NCBI RefSeq assembly: GCF_039555335.1
Contig: NW_027305506.1
Location: forward strand, 1-64,000
Reading direction: 5' to 3'
Origin: Amphiura filiformis
Lineage: Eukaryota; Echinodermata; Ophiuroidea; Amphilepidida; Amphiuridae
DNA length: 64,000 nt
The position numbers were made by a program, and so were the translations under genes. This document shows, piece after piece, positions 46,851-57,972 of this stretch. The notes beneath the pieces were generated by a model. That model did not search any database. It was not told where the DNA came from and saw only the letters and a program-made list of their open reading frames with translations. How positions within the stretch are numbered: position 1 is the stretch's first letter; every line of letters begins with the position of its first letter.

Positions 46851-47571
46851 ATTACCCCAAGACAGAGAAACCAAATAAAACACATCCAAAGTGTTATATT
46901 CCTTGCCACACTACTCAGCCATTGAACACGGTCGAGATTTATTTTGTATATTCATCAAAAAACATGCATACACAATTCACAATTTAATTAATATGAATAG
47001 CAAAGGCTAAAGGCTTCAATTCAGCAAAAACAATCATTAAATTATTTGACATTTATGCAAAAGCAAAAAAGGCTGGATGCGAGATACTCCACGATATCGG
47101 AAAGCGAGATACTTAAAGCAAAAGCTGAAAAGCTGGATGTGAAATACCCCTTATATCTGAAAGCGAGATACTTTAAGCAAAAGCTGAAAAGCTGGATGTG
47201 AAATACCCCCTATATCTGAAAGCGAGATACTTTAAGCAAAAGCTGAAAAGCTGGCTGTGAATTACTCCAAGATATCGAAAAGCAAGGTGCTTTAAGCAAA
47301 AGCTGAAAAGCTGGATGTGAGTTACACCATATAGCTGAAAGAGAGAGACTTTGGAAGCAAATGAGAAAATTATAGCTGAAGCCTTTAGCATATTTTAATT
47401 CTCATATTTAATATTTTATTGCTGTTGGTTGGAGCCCGCGAGAGATTCCCGAGCTTCCTTGCGGAAAAGTTCCTTAAGAAAATTTCAAATCAAAAGAATT
47501 ATTACATTTTTCTTTGACATTGTACATATAAAGCCATTATTTTATATAATTAATATCAAATTGCACTCCCA
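46851..47571 (-). repeat. Ngaro B2 split direct repeat
   Basis: Begins ATTACCCCAAGACAGAG and ends AATTGCACTCCCA; it matches B1 closely. Inside it, a ~58-bp unit (GAAAGCGAGATACTTTAAGC.., then AAAAGCTGGATGTGAAATAC) is tandemly repeated about five times. Confidence 0.85.
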
Positions 47572-47690
47572 CCAACAACCCCACTTCTAATCTGGAACAC
47601 TTTGCAACTCATGCGAACCCTGCAAAGTAAGAAAGAGCAAAAAAAAACAAAAAAAACAAAAAAACCAGATTTTTTGGGGATGGTGGGTGG

Positions 47691-47974
47691 GTAAATAAAA
47701 ATATTTACGACCGTCTCCAATGATGGCTGATTGTGTTGTGATTAGGCTATGGCTCCCAACGCAACCGGATAAACAACCAAGCCTGCCCTGATTGGCCAAA
47801 CCCCGACAAGAACACAATGGATGTTTTATGCAAATGAAACATGTGATGACCCGCGGTCATTTAACATGTCCTTTCACGAACGCCCCTGGATGCAGGCATG
47901 ATATGGAAGCACCCATTTCTCTGCAGGGGCAAATTTTGATTCTTCATGATTGATCACATTCAGAATCTTTATTA
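47691..47974 (-). repeat. Ngaro A2 split direct repeat
   Basis: Runs from GTAAATAAAAATATTTACGA to CACATTCAGAATCTTTATTA and matches A1 at 56714-56998 with at most a few differences. It abuts B1 directly, sharing the ATTA core. Confidence 0.85.
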
Positions 47975-48694
47975 CCCCAAGACAGAGAAACCAAATAAAA
48001 CACATCCAAAGTGTTATATTCCTTGCCACACTACTCAGCCATTGAACACGGTCGAGATTTATTTTGTATATTCATCAAAAAACATGCATACACAATTCAC
48101 AATTTAATTAATATGAATAGCAAAGGCTAAAGGCTTCAATTCAGCAAAAACAATCATTAAATTATTTGACATTTATGCAAAAGCAAAAAAGGCTGGATGC
48201 GAGATACTCCACGATATCGGAAAGCGAGATACTTAAAGCAAAAGCTGAAAAGCTGGATGTGAAATACCCCTTATATCTGAAAGCGAGATACTTTAAGCAA
48301 AAGCTGAAAAGCTGGATGTGAAATACCCCCTATATCTGAAAGCGAGATACTTTAAGCAAAAGCTGAAAAGCTGGCTGTGAATTATTCCAAGATATCGAAA
48401 AGCAAGGTGCTTTTTAAAGCAAAAGCTGAAAAGCTGGATGTGAGTTACACCATATAGCTGAAAGAGAGATACTTTGGAAGCAAATGAGAAAATTATAGCT
48501 GAAGCCTTTAGCATATTTTAATTCTCATATTTAATATTTTATTGCTGTTGGTTGGAGCCCGCGAGAGATTCCCGAGCTTCCTTGCGGAAAAGTTCCTTAA
48601 GAAAATTTCAAATCAAAAGAAATATTACATTTTTCTTTGACATTGTACATATAAAGCCATTATTTTATATAATTAATATCAAATTGCACTCCCA
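47971..48694 (-). repeat. Ngaro B1 split direct repeat
   Basis: Second copy of the B repeat, with the same internal ~58-bp tandem units. Differences from B2 are few, mostly single bases and one AAA insertion near 48414. Confidence 0.85.
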
Positions 48695-48695
48695 A

Positions 48696-48728
48696 CGTGT
48701 TCCTGGCATTAAAAATGACAGGAACACG
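48696..48728. other. Perfect hairpin at the B1 border
   Basis: CGTGTTCCTG and CAGGAACACG flank a 13-nt loop, exactly between the end of the hydrolase ORF region and the B1 repeat. It could act in RNA processing or circularisation; function unknown. Confidence 0.55.
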
Positions 48729-48767
48729 CCACCCCCCCCTTTGTTTTTGTTTGCTATGTATATATTC

Positions 48768-49409
48768 TTATTCATCCCATTCATCCGACCCTGGAGGATA
48801 TGCCAAAATCTCCGGATAACGGTTGAAAAACCCCAAGGCATTGGCCATCTGTTGGCGCATGATCATAAGCCCCCTTTCAGTAGGGTGCGTACAATCCCAC
48901 ATATAAATTGGGCCTTGGTCATCCGCATTGTTTAGTCTTGGGTGGATGACGTCATTATAACGTATCACGTGGGCATTACCCCCCAGCATTTCCCTGCAGA
49001 CTTTATGTGCAAACTTATTTAAGTTTTTTGTGCATCTTACCCCTGCTCCCCTTCTCTTTTCCATTGAATAACCTAGTCGAAATAGGATATCCGACCAGAT
49101 AATCCTAGAGAAGGGGAGAAACTGCCTTAAAGCCCTCAAGTGCTCTTCTATGCTAGCCCTTATCACCCCCAGGTTTGCCCCAAAAATATCGTTTGTGCCC
49201 ACATGAATTATTATAGTAGTTGGAAATGGACGTTCCTGTAATAGCTTTGCAACTCTCCATTTAAAGTCGAAGAGTTTTCCTCCAGGCTTCCCATTCCAAA
49301 AACATTCGCCTCCCCCATACAACTGTGTATTCGGTTTTCCCGCGCGATTGATTATTGAGTCCCCGATTATCCATGTGCGAATGGGTCGTTCTGTAATGGG
49401 AGAGAACAA
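48768..49409 (-). CDS. SGNH/GDSL-type hydrolase of the Ngaro element, intact
   Basis: 213 codons without interruption. The catalytic blocks are in place: IIGDSII (Ser18), IIIHVGTNDI (Gly-x-Asn-Asp, residues 71-74) and WDCTHPTERG (Asp172 and His175). SGNH hydrolases are esterases or lipases; homologous ORFs have been described in several Ngaro and CR1 retroelements, where their role is unresolved. The frame lies 3' of the recombinase and just 5' of the B1 repeat. It is the only ORF of this element not broken by a frameshift. No signal peptide is visible. The start at 49409 is the first Met; the frame may begin further upstream. Confidence 0.8.
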   Translation of the reverse strand: MFSPITERPIRTWIIGDSIINRAGKPNTQLYGGGECFWNGKPGGKLFDFKWRVAKLLQERPFPTTIIIHVGTNDIFGANLGVIRASIEEHLRALRQFLPFSRIIWSDILFRLGYSMEKRRGAGVRCTKNLNKFAHKVCREMLGGNAHVIRYNDVIHPRLNNADDQGPIYMWDCTHPTERGLMIMRQQMANALGFFNRYPEILAYPPGSDEWDE

Positions 49410-49739
49410 AAAACTAAGTAAAACTGCAATGATATCGAGGCTAATAAGGCCCCAACCTTACACAACATCCGTCGAGAGAGTTTCTCTTCCCTGTCTCCTG
49501 GTGAAGTACCTTAAATACAAATTGAAATTTATTAATCCTTAATTGCAACTTTTCTTCAAAAATTTCCTCCTTGGGGTAGCACCTAATTTAGAAATGAAAA
49601 TTATCACAGTTAATGCAAAAAACTTCCAATCCCTCTTGACATGAGAGATTTTCTCGATGCAAACAAGTGAATATACCTGAAATGAAATGAAATTGTTAAT
49701 TAGTCAGCAATTACTTTAGAAAGACTCTTGTTGTGTTTA

Positions 49740-50258
49740 ACAATGACTGTGGTCTAATGTACGCATGAAAAGCACCCGACTTCCATCTACCCATTTCCTT
49801 AATTTGTTCATCCGAAGCCCCGCCTAATGATGCTAGTAGCCGCTCCAATTCTGAAACTATGCGCACTGAAATGACTAGGAGATATTCCCAAAAGTTTAAT
49901 GCCTTTTTTCATGATACAAGTAAATTGATATGAAGTTAGCGGATCGCCTGCAAAATGTATAAACAGAGGCCCTTGCGTAACAGGTCTTACCCTTAGGTAA
50001 TCTTCAATGGCTTTTACCAGGCATAACCGACTATTAGAAGAGCTCTCGATTTTCAATTTTGATGATAGCCCTTTTTGGTCCGTCTTCGAGTATCTGATTG
50101 TCATATCTATAATTTTTTGATTCTCCTGAGAAATAGATACATCCTCTACAGCTAAAATTCTTGATAAATCACCTGACTTTTTCACACATGTAAACTCTCC
50201 AATTCTTAAAAATCCAAAAAATGCCAAAAGAAATGCCGCCTTCATGCCAAAATATCCA
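49740..50258 (-). pseudogene. Ngaro tyrosine recombinase, catalytic C-terminal part
   Basis: The frame from 50263 contains FFGFLRIGEF (first catalytic Arg) and SAHSFRIGAATS (His-x-x-Arg). A one-base shift near 49830 then leads into GASDEQIKEMGRWKSGAF and HAYIRPQSLL, which supplies the catalytic Tyr (about 49765). All key residues of a lambda-integrase-type recombinase are therefore still encoded, in two frames. The N-terminal part lies beyond the 50261-52745 insert. The enzyme would integrate the circular cDNA of the element. Confidence 0.75.
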
Positions 50259-50260
50259 TA

Positions 50261-52745
50261 CACTAAAAGTGGCTCAAAGATTTTGCCAATGATTTATTGT
50301 ATTAATTGTCATAATGACAAATCAAGTAGAGCAGCTAGCATGAGTTGACAATTATACCTGAACCATGGGGCAAGGGTCAGCACTATCTGTCATAGCTTGT
50401 CACCATCACTCTTAGTCAATAAAACCCACCACTATCATAGTACTAGCATGAGTGGCAAGAGAGAAGTTTCACTTGGGTTTTATTTTTGCTCCTTTTGCTT
50501 TTAACTTTGTAAACATAAAATTAAAATCCAAATAAAATAGATAAAATAGTTTTTTAATAGGCAGATAGACAATGGAAAGATGCTGGAATTTGAAAACAGT
50601 GAGAATTTTATAATCAATTTATACTGCTCAGTCCAAACTGTGAAAATTTAACCCCAATAAAATATTCCTCTATACAGAAGCTATAAGTATGCCACAGAAA
50701 TATGAAACCTTCAAGCAAGTTGTCCTGAACTGACCTGCAACAAATATGTCCTTGTTTGTTAGCAAAACATTAGGTTCAAGGGATAAACTTTCATTTTTCA
50801 TGTTTACAGGCTAAGAGCTAGGCAGTTTTAATGACATTTTTGCCTACCAAATTGTGTGTATATCAATCATAAGGCCCTTCCCAATTAATCGTTAGTTTAC
50901 TGTTTAAGATTTTTAAAAAGGCATGAAGTAACTTTTGATTATTAATTGTTAATTACTTATTATTTTCTTTATTTTGAAATGAGCCGTCACATTTTGGCAC
51001 TGTTATTTTGCAATTATGGTTGATTTCAGGCCTGTACGCAGGAATTTTTTTTTTTTTGGGGGTGCTGATTTAGACTTTTCCCAAACATTTTGGACCTTTT
51101 TGGAATAAAAAGGCGTAAAAAATCTAATTTTTTTGCTAGCTACGCTCGGAAATTGTGATATTTTGGGACTTTTTGTATACTTTTTAGATTTGGGGTGCAG
51201 TCGCCCCCCCCCCCGCACAGGCCTGGTTGATTCTATACATTGATAAATGCAGGGGTGATATTTGTTTGTTCAAGATGATCAAAGTAAGAGAGTATCAAAT
51301 TAATGTAATTAAATGTCATTTAACTGAGAAAATGTCAAATAAAAATCAAATAATTACATATTTTCAATTTTCAATTCTCAATTTTGGAGGCCGGAGCGAA
51401 ACAGTAAACTCAAAATCAATTATGAAGGGCCTAATCATGTAAAAGAGCTCAGAATAGCAACTACACTAGCTACACTCATATTTAATACACGAATGAATGA
51501 ATTCATTTTTGTTTTACAGGCATAAATGTCATGGGGAAAATTTCCCAGTATGTGTAGATCGAAAATAACCATGTTTACAAATAAATATACTCATCAGCCT
51601 ACATGTATCACTAGGATCCAGAACATGCTCATCTATCAGGGCATGGTTCTTTAACCTCAATACATCTGTACATTCATTAAATGACCTCTGAAAATTTGGG
51701 TACAAAAACTCATACCCTGCAACTCGTGGCCAAAATTTGCACTCTGATTATTTAATTGAGGTTATTGAACTATGCAATTGGAATGAGGCCATTGTGGTCC
51801 ATAGTGTATACCCAATACAAGACAAATATTCTGAGGTCAGCTGCCAGAGCTGAACTGCACTTCCACCTGTTCAGTTGCTATGGTTATTAACATATGACCC
51901 CTTTATTCCTAGGTGGGTCATTACAGTTTCTACACTTCCCACCATCCTTTGTATCATGGTACCCAATTTTGAATAGTGACCTATGCATCGGCGCATCATC
52001 TTGATCTTCTGAACAAGTACAGAAAACTAAAATGGAAACAAGGCCTTGTGGGAAGTGTAAAATAATATCAATACTTGTACTTCAATCTCCAGATTTGGGA
52101 CCATTTGAACAGTGTAAAGAAAAATAATAGCAACAGAAACATACTTTATTTGTGTGTTAACTAATTATCAATATCTCTGAGACTTGTACAGGTACGGTAA
52201 GAAAAAAAATTATCCTTACAGTACATTTTTTTTTTCAAAATTGCAAACATTTTAAATTTGTAGTAGGGCCTATTAGAAATACTATATTTCACACGGAACT
52301 GTGTCCCCATCTAATACTTCCTTAACCGTAGCTCTTGTCCATCTCTTTTCAGAATCTACTGCTTCACAAGCATCTCCTATAGCAAATGTCTGTGATTCCA
52401 TGTTGTTTTATTCCAGGGTTTTATTAAATTCCAGTTGGTATATACAATGTACGTGTATTCAACTTGAAAACGTTTAAACAAGTGAACAACTCACAGGACA
52501 CTGACATGTGGTTTTAAATTTAAACTTGAACCAGGATTGACCTGCACATATGTATGGGGTAGTGAGTAAAGGCTGGAGCAATGCCAAGGGTAGATTCTTG
52601 AGTTCAAATTTATTAACCTATGCTTGTAACCATGATGATTGTAATCAACTGGGGAATTCTGGTGGTGAAATATGGTGACAGTGATGACAGTTCTGCAAGT
52701 CACATGACCGGAAAAATTTTCCGGGTTGTCGAGCCACATTTAGTG
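50261..52745. mobile_element. 2.5-kb insert with CACTA-type ends inside the recombinase gene
   Basis: Left end CACTAAAAGTGGCTC and right end GAGCCACATTTAGTG are inverted with one mismatch over 15 bp, and TA flanks both sides (50259-50260, 52746-52747). Removing the insert with one TA brings both recombinase halves into the same frame, so the borders are exact. CACTA ends suggest the EnSpm/CACTA superfamily, usually with 2-3 bp duplications. No transposase is recognised inside. The interior holds A/T-rich non-coding DNA and a repeat shared with 653-745. Confidence 0.75.
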
Positions 52746-52747
52746 TA

Positions 52748-53178
52748 TTGGAATTCTCACATGTTGAATAAAATAAATTCAAACTGTGATTTGCAAATGG
52801 ATGGTAATTTTTTGATCAAATTATCCAGTATAACTGGTGTAATAGGTAGTCTTGCATCACAACGAGGATTTTGCCTCCTGCAACCTTCCTTCAGTTTTTT
52901 GATTATAAAACTACCGGTTGGATCTGGCCACCCATTAATTTTATGGACAATGCGAGGGCTGAAATATATGAATTCACTGAGGATGGTGCTTTCCCCTCTA
53001 ATGTTAAATATGCAATGAGATTGACTATATGCTCCTGAGGTGCCGGCCAGATCTGACACAGGTCAAACTGATTTCTGAATCTTAAAAACATTTCTACACC
53101 TGCACTATATGATGTCCAAGTTGATGCTGCCATTGATGCTCTCAACAATCTCTGAGTTTGATTAGCTAAATCCCCCAA
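52748..53178 (-). pseudogene. Ngaro tyrosine recombinase, N-terminal (core-binding) part
   Basis: The frame from 53178 encodes RLLRASMAASTWTSYSAGVE, then MFLRFRNQF and INLIAYLTLEGKAPSSVNSY-like sequence. It continues after a shift near 52910 as GSFIIKKLKEGCRRQNPRCD and LPITPVILDNLIKKLP. This is the SAM-like core-binding domain of phage-integrase-type recombinases as found in DIRS/Ngaro elements. It ends in a stop just before the CACTA-type insert. Confidence 0.7.
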
Positions 53179-53793
53179 ACAAATTGCGGCACCGACCTGC
53201 CTTCTGCTTCAGCCTCTGGCACCAGATTCCGAAAACGCTTTACCTGGAATCGTGAAAGTGCATCAGCAATGTCATTTTGTTTACCAGGTATGTATTTAGC
53301 TGAAAATGCAATATTTAACTTTAGACATTGCAAAACAAAGAAACGCACTAAATTCATTATTTTGGACATCTCGATGTTTGCTTGTTGACGATAGCTACAA
53401 CTGACTGATTGTCTGACCTAAGTAAAATTCTCTTTCCTGTCCACTGATCTCCCCATAAAACTAATGCTACTACTATGGGAAAAATTCAAACCATGCAATA
53501 GAATGACTCTTAACTTGATTTGGCCATTTACCTTGAAACCATTGGCCCTTTAAAAAACCTCCAAACCCAATACTTGCGCTCGCGTCCGTGAACAGCTGTA
53601 AGTCCTCGTCACTTGACCACATTTGATCTGGGATTATGGTAGTTCCATTGAAATGTTCAAGAAATAAAACCCACATTTTCAAATCTTTCTGAGCCCCCTC
53701 GGATAGTGCAATTTTTTGGCTCGACTTTTTTCCCCACATGTAAGATCTATCAGTCGGCGCAAAAATGCTCTTCCTGGGGCTACTGCTTTGCAA
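53166..53793 (-). pseudogene. Ngaro RNase H domain, frameshifted
   Basis: Frames 53793-53473 and 53369-53166 carry LQLFTDASASIGFGG (the first catalytic Asp) and, after an interrupted stretch, FSAKYIPGKQNDIADALSRF, the C-terminal RNase H block with its Asp. The middle block (Glu/Asp) falls in the broken stretch at 53370-53470. Confidence 0.7.
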
Positions 53794-55205
53794 ACAAACG
53801 AAAGTGACCCGATTACTGATTGCAGCTCTTTCAGGGAAACCTTTGTATTTTTGGCTATTTTACGAATTTTTTCCAAAATGATGGCTAGTTTGTCTTGTGG
53901 AACTGAAATGATTTGTTTGATCGAATCGATTTCCAAGCCTAAATATGTAATTTTCGTACTTGGTCCCATAGATTTTTCTGGTGCTAATGGGACTCCCAAA
54001 TTTTCGCACACATCTTCGAAACATTTCACAAGGCGATTGCATGACATAAAACATTCGTTTTCGTGGGGCCCAGTAAAATAGAAATCGTCCATATAATGAG
54101 ATACCCTGTCAGTCCCCGCTTTTTGTTTTACTACCCATTCAATGAAGGTTGAAAACCTTTCAAATAGAGCTGGTGAACATGAAGCCCCCATTGGCAAAGC
54201 CTTATCCACGTAATATTTACCCAAAACTTTCATGCCAAGTAGTTGAAAATCTGCTGGGTGTATTGGCAGTAGCCTAAAGGCTGATTTAATGTCTGCTTTT
54301 GCCATGAGTGCCCCTTTTCCTACCCCCACAACTAATTGAACTGCCTCATCAAAGCTCGCATATTTCACCTTACAAAATTCTGGTTCAATGCCGTCATTAA
54401 TTGACCCCCCTTCCGGGAATGAGAGGTGCTGAATAAGCCTGAAACTACCTGGTTCTGATTTTGGCACCAATCCAATAGGCGAGACTATAAGATTAGTAAT
54501 GGGTTTTTGAATGAATGGGCCTGCGATTCGCTTAGCGCTTATTTCTTTATTCAATTTCTCCACTGCTCTATCTGGGAATTGTCTAACAGATGGCAAGTTC
54601 TGTGCCTCCCTTCCTACCCGATCACCTAAATAATGTAACTTAAAACCTACAGAAAAGCCTTCTTTAAGGATTTGTGCAGATGCTGAGTCAGGATACTTGT
54701 CTAACAATGGAATAAGATTCCCAATTTTTATCGGAGATGGATATTTACAGCAAATGCAAATAGACTCTGCACACTTTGTAGGCCTATTGCTACCATTATT
54801 GTTCAATATCCTATTTGCCTCCTTTTCTACAACTAAATGCCCCATGACCTCGCTCCCCGCATTGCATACATCTGTGTGGGTAGACACAACCTGGTCGCAT
54901 GCATCCCCTCTCATTGAATTTGAAGCACACAGCGTGACCTGCTGCTTTACTACTGAACCCTCGTTGTGCTGCGCCTTGAAATTGTTGCCGAAACCCGCCT
55001 TGGGCTGAATTTGGGATTGCATAACTTCGACCTTGAAACTGTTGGCGAAACCCGCCTTGAATTGCTCCCCTTGCTCGAAATCGATTATTGAACCCTGCTG
55101 GACTAGCATATGAGCTATTGTAAGAGCCAGTGTAAGAACCAGCGTAGGAACTTGGATACGGGTAACCAGTAGGTGCGGTGATATACATTGCCCATAATTC
55201 CCCAT
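53679..55205 (-). pseudogene. Ngaro reverse transcriptase
   Basis: A 508-codon frame. The RT proper starts near residue 215 (EISAKRIAGPFIQKPITNLI, then IGLVPKSEPGSFRLIQHLSF). Catalytic blocks are MAKADIKSAFRLLPIHP (first Asp at 305), MGASCSPALFERFSTF and SHYMDDFYFTG (YMDD at 371-374), followed by GLEIDSIKQ and a thumb region. The type is that of DIRS-order elements, which use YMDD or a variant. The N-terminal ~120 residues overlap the gag-like frame and are not obviously RT. The domain is complete, with a shift into RNase H near 53680. Confidence 0.8.
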
Positions 55206-56209
55206 CTATGGCAGCCCATGACCTTTGTGGTAGATTCTGCTGCCTCAACCTAAATTGTTGGTCATAAGTACGCCAACCCCAACCCCCAAACCGTGAAGCA
55301 GCCGTCCTAATTAAATGTGCGTATTTCAGCAGCTCTTGTGCACGATTAGGATGTGCTTCCAAATAAATTGCGCTAAAAATAAGGAAGGCATTGGTCCAAG
55401 CATGAATTGTTGTGATAATTTTCTTAGGTTTATAATTTTTCCATACGATCTTGCCTCCATCTTTTATTGACAAAGACAATGCATGATCATCTTCAACCTG
55501 CTTATTGGGGTCACTTTTTTCCAACAGCTGCGCAAAATTCACATCCCATTTATTATTTTTGTCTTCATTGATTGAGGAATTCCTGTGCCTAGGGGACTGC
55601 ATACTGAAACCAATGGATTGAACCCGTATTGCATTTGATCATTTAACATCATATTCATATCGACATTGCTTGATGAACCCAAATTTTGGATGACATTAGT
55701 ACCTGCAGTTGTACCTGCATTACTATTTGAATGACCATTATTGGCATTGCTAGCTCCAATTGAAATATTGCTAGCCAACGTACTATTAGCTACATTGGGC
55801 CTATTGACATTTGCATCATAAACAATATTATTTGCACTTCCATTACTAGCAGTAACCAAATTATTGGCGATCGTATTGCTAGGATTAGAGGCTATTGTCA
55901 TTGCCTGATTAGCACTACCAACACTTCCACAAGGGCCTTGATGAGCATGAGAAATATTGATCGAATCAATAGGATTTGCAGGACTTGCCGTACACTGTTC
56001 TGTGCATGCGTGACCTCTGCACTGCCACTACTGGTACTAGCTCCATTATTGACATTCAGCGCACTGTTATTATTGACATTCAGCAACTGATTAATCGCTC
56101 TTGATTGAGCTCTCGTCTGTCGTTCCGCAGATAAATTGTCTGACGCTCGACCAACTTGCACTGACTTTGGAGTTTGTTTCTGGTTCTTTTTGTTACTTCG
56201 TTTCCCCAT
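54811..56209 (-). pseudogene. Ngaro gag-like protein with CCCH/CCHC zinc fingers, in three frames
   Basis: Frames 56209-55898, 55901-55539 and 55602-54811 overlap at their ends, so one or two base changes split a single gag-like ORF. The N-terminus is basic (MGKRSNKKNQKQTPKSVQ), and the middle is Asn/Ser/Thr-rich low complexity. The C-terminus has a CFKFNERGC..C...H finger followed by CMQCGERGHGAFSC, a C-x2-C-x4-H-x4-C zinc knuckle for nucleic-acid binding. A Gly/Tyr/Ser-rich repeat (SYAGSYTGSYNSSYA) lies before the fingers. Confidence 0.7.
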
Positions 56210-56317
56210 CTTGCTCTGTACTAGCTAAAATCACGACGAATTATTATAACTGTAAAGTCCAATTTTCCGCAGGCCACTGTCAATAAATATTTGATTTTCC
56301 CAGACGAATAGCACTGT

Positions 56318-56580
56318 ATTTTAGTCCCGTTGTAGTTCGGATGAAAGAAAAGTTACTTTCTACTCGCAAGAATCGTAGAAAAAACCCTGCGAAATGTCAA
56401 TTTCCAATGTTGATAAAAATCACGACCACAATTTTTCAGGTCTAGATTTTAGTTCCGTTGTAGTTCGGATGAAAGAAAATTTACTTTCTACTCACATGAA
56501 TCGCAGAAAACCCCGCGAAATGTCAATTTCCAATGTTGATAACTTCACGACCACAATTTTTTCAGGTCTAGAATAACTCG
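56318..56580 (-). repeat. ~128-bp tandem duplication in the Ngaro leader
   Basis: CCGTTGTAGTTCGGATGAAA, then TTACTTTCTACTC, then GCGAAATGTCAATTTCCAAT occur twice, 128 bp apart, between A1 and the gag-like ORF. Confidence 0.8.
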
Positions 56581-56713
56581 TCTATTTATCACGACGACTT
56601 GGAATATAACGATGAAATCAAAATGAAATCAAATGATGAAATCTGCATGTATATCAATCACAGATAACTGTTTTTTCTCGGGGAAAAAACCCCGCGAAAA
56701 TTAAATCTTGAAC

Positions 56714-56998
56714 GTAAATAAAAATATTTACGACCGTCTCCAATGATGGCTGATTGTGTTGTGATTAGGCTATGGCTCCCAACGCAACCGGATAAACAAC
56801 CAAGCCTGCCCTGATTGGCCAAACCCCGACAAGAACACAATGTATGTTTTATGCAAATGAAACATGTGATGACCCGCGGTCATTTAACATGTCCTTTCAC
56901 GAACGCCCCTGGATGCAGGCATGATATGGAAGCACCCATTTCTCTGCAGGGGCAAATTTTGATTCTTCATGATTGATCACATTCAGAATCTTTATTAA
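56714..56998 (-). repeat. Ngaro A1 terminal repeat
   Basis: Matches A2 (47691-47974) over ~284 bp and ends at the ATTA core, where the host DNA transposon resumes with AATGAGTAAAATG. Confidence 0.85.
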
Positions 56999-57972
56999 AT
57001 GAGTAAAATGATTGCAAAGTTATACCTCAGTATGTAAATACATGAAAAAGTTCCTCCTGAACATCCATCACATATCCGTCACTATGTCGTGCGCCGGTGT
57101 CATGCACGTTATTCTGGTTTCTCTTGTTGACCTATTAGTATCCGTCACATATCCGTCAGTATCTCATGCACATGGAAATCGGATCAAGGAAGGACTTCGA
57201 AACATATCCGTCGGTTCTTTATTCTTATTCTAAAACGCCTTTTCATGATAAAACCGACTCACCACAAGTGTCCACGACATACATGACATATTGTATTTGA
57301 TTATTTACTCCCGATCTGACTCTCATGCAGGATACAGCTAATCACACAAGCTGTAACTTCTTGTTACAAAACGTCATTGATTGTATTCAGTTTTTACCAA
57401 TTCACACTGTATTTTCTCTCAACTTGGAACCACTTTTCATCATTTTTTCATTTATTATTACTTTACCATCCCGTTTATATTGGAAAGTTTTGACTTTCTG
57501 TCTCTAAGTACTTGTCGCAGAAACTCGAAGCATTAAAAATTAATTAAAATGATATTTTACTAAAATAATGATCCATTAAAATATCTGCTCTACGTAATTG
57601 TTTTTGATTTATACCCACTAGTCAACATGCGCCGAGAAAACCCGTAGTTTTTAATGAACAATATTGATTTTTGTATGTTCAGATTGAAAAATCATGTTTT
57701 TACATATTGACGGATGCTTGGGATATGCCAAACAATTTAGTTGTTTATCCAAGTAAACGGTGTTTTCCATAGTGACGGATCTTAGATACGTCCCTCTGTA
57801 AAACCTTGAGTGATATCAATTGCATAATTAATTAACTAATTAATTATGCAAACTTGAGCTTCAAATCTTGGTAATATTAAACTACTCACCCCCGGGTACT
57901 CACCCTATTTAAAATACATTGGCTAAATTTCATAAAATGACAAAAGTCAACATCCGTCACTATGTAATGCAC

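Larger units (their letters stand above)
46851..56998 (-). mobile_element. Ngaro-type (DIRS order) tyrosine-recombinase retrotransposon with split direct repeats
   Basis: On the minus strand the order is A1 (56998-56714), gag-like ORFs, RT/RNase H, tyrosine recombinase, SGNH hydrolase, B1 (48694-47971), A2 (47974-47691), B2 (47571-46851). A1 and A2 match over ~284 bp, and B1 and B2 over ~720 bp. This A1-ORFs-B1-A2-B2 plan is diagnostic of Ngaro elements. Both outer borders meet at an ATTA core, consistent with integration of a circular intermediate without target duplication. Most ORFs are frameshifted. A 2.5-kb insert further splits the recombinase. Confidence 0.85.
46657..57972. mobile_element. 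DNA transposon with 24-bp inverted ends, split by the Ngaro-type element
   Basis: GTGCATTACATAGTGACGGA (+TGTT) at 46657-46680 is repeated as its exact inverse at 57949-57972. Without the 10.1-kb Ngaro insertion the element would be about 1.17 kb. The right part (57063-57230, 57700-57800) contains several TCCGTCAC/GTGACGGA words in both orientations, as expected for subterminal transposase sites. No transposase frame is present, so it is non-autonomous. Confidence 0.7.

Noticed and set aside
52620-53018. 132-codon plus-strand frame
   Set aside because: Antisense to the recombinase N-terminal region and crossing the border of the CACTA-type insert.
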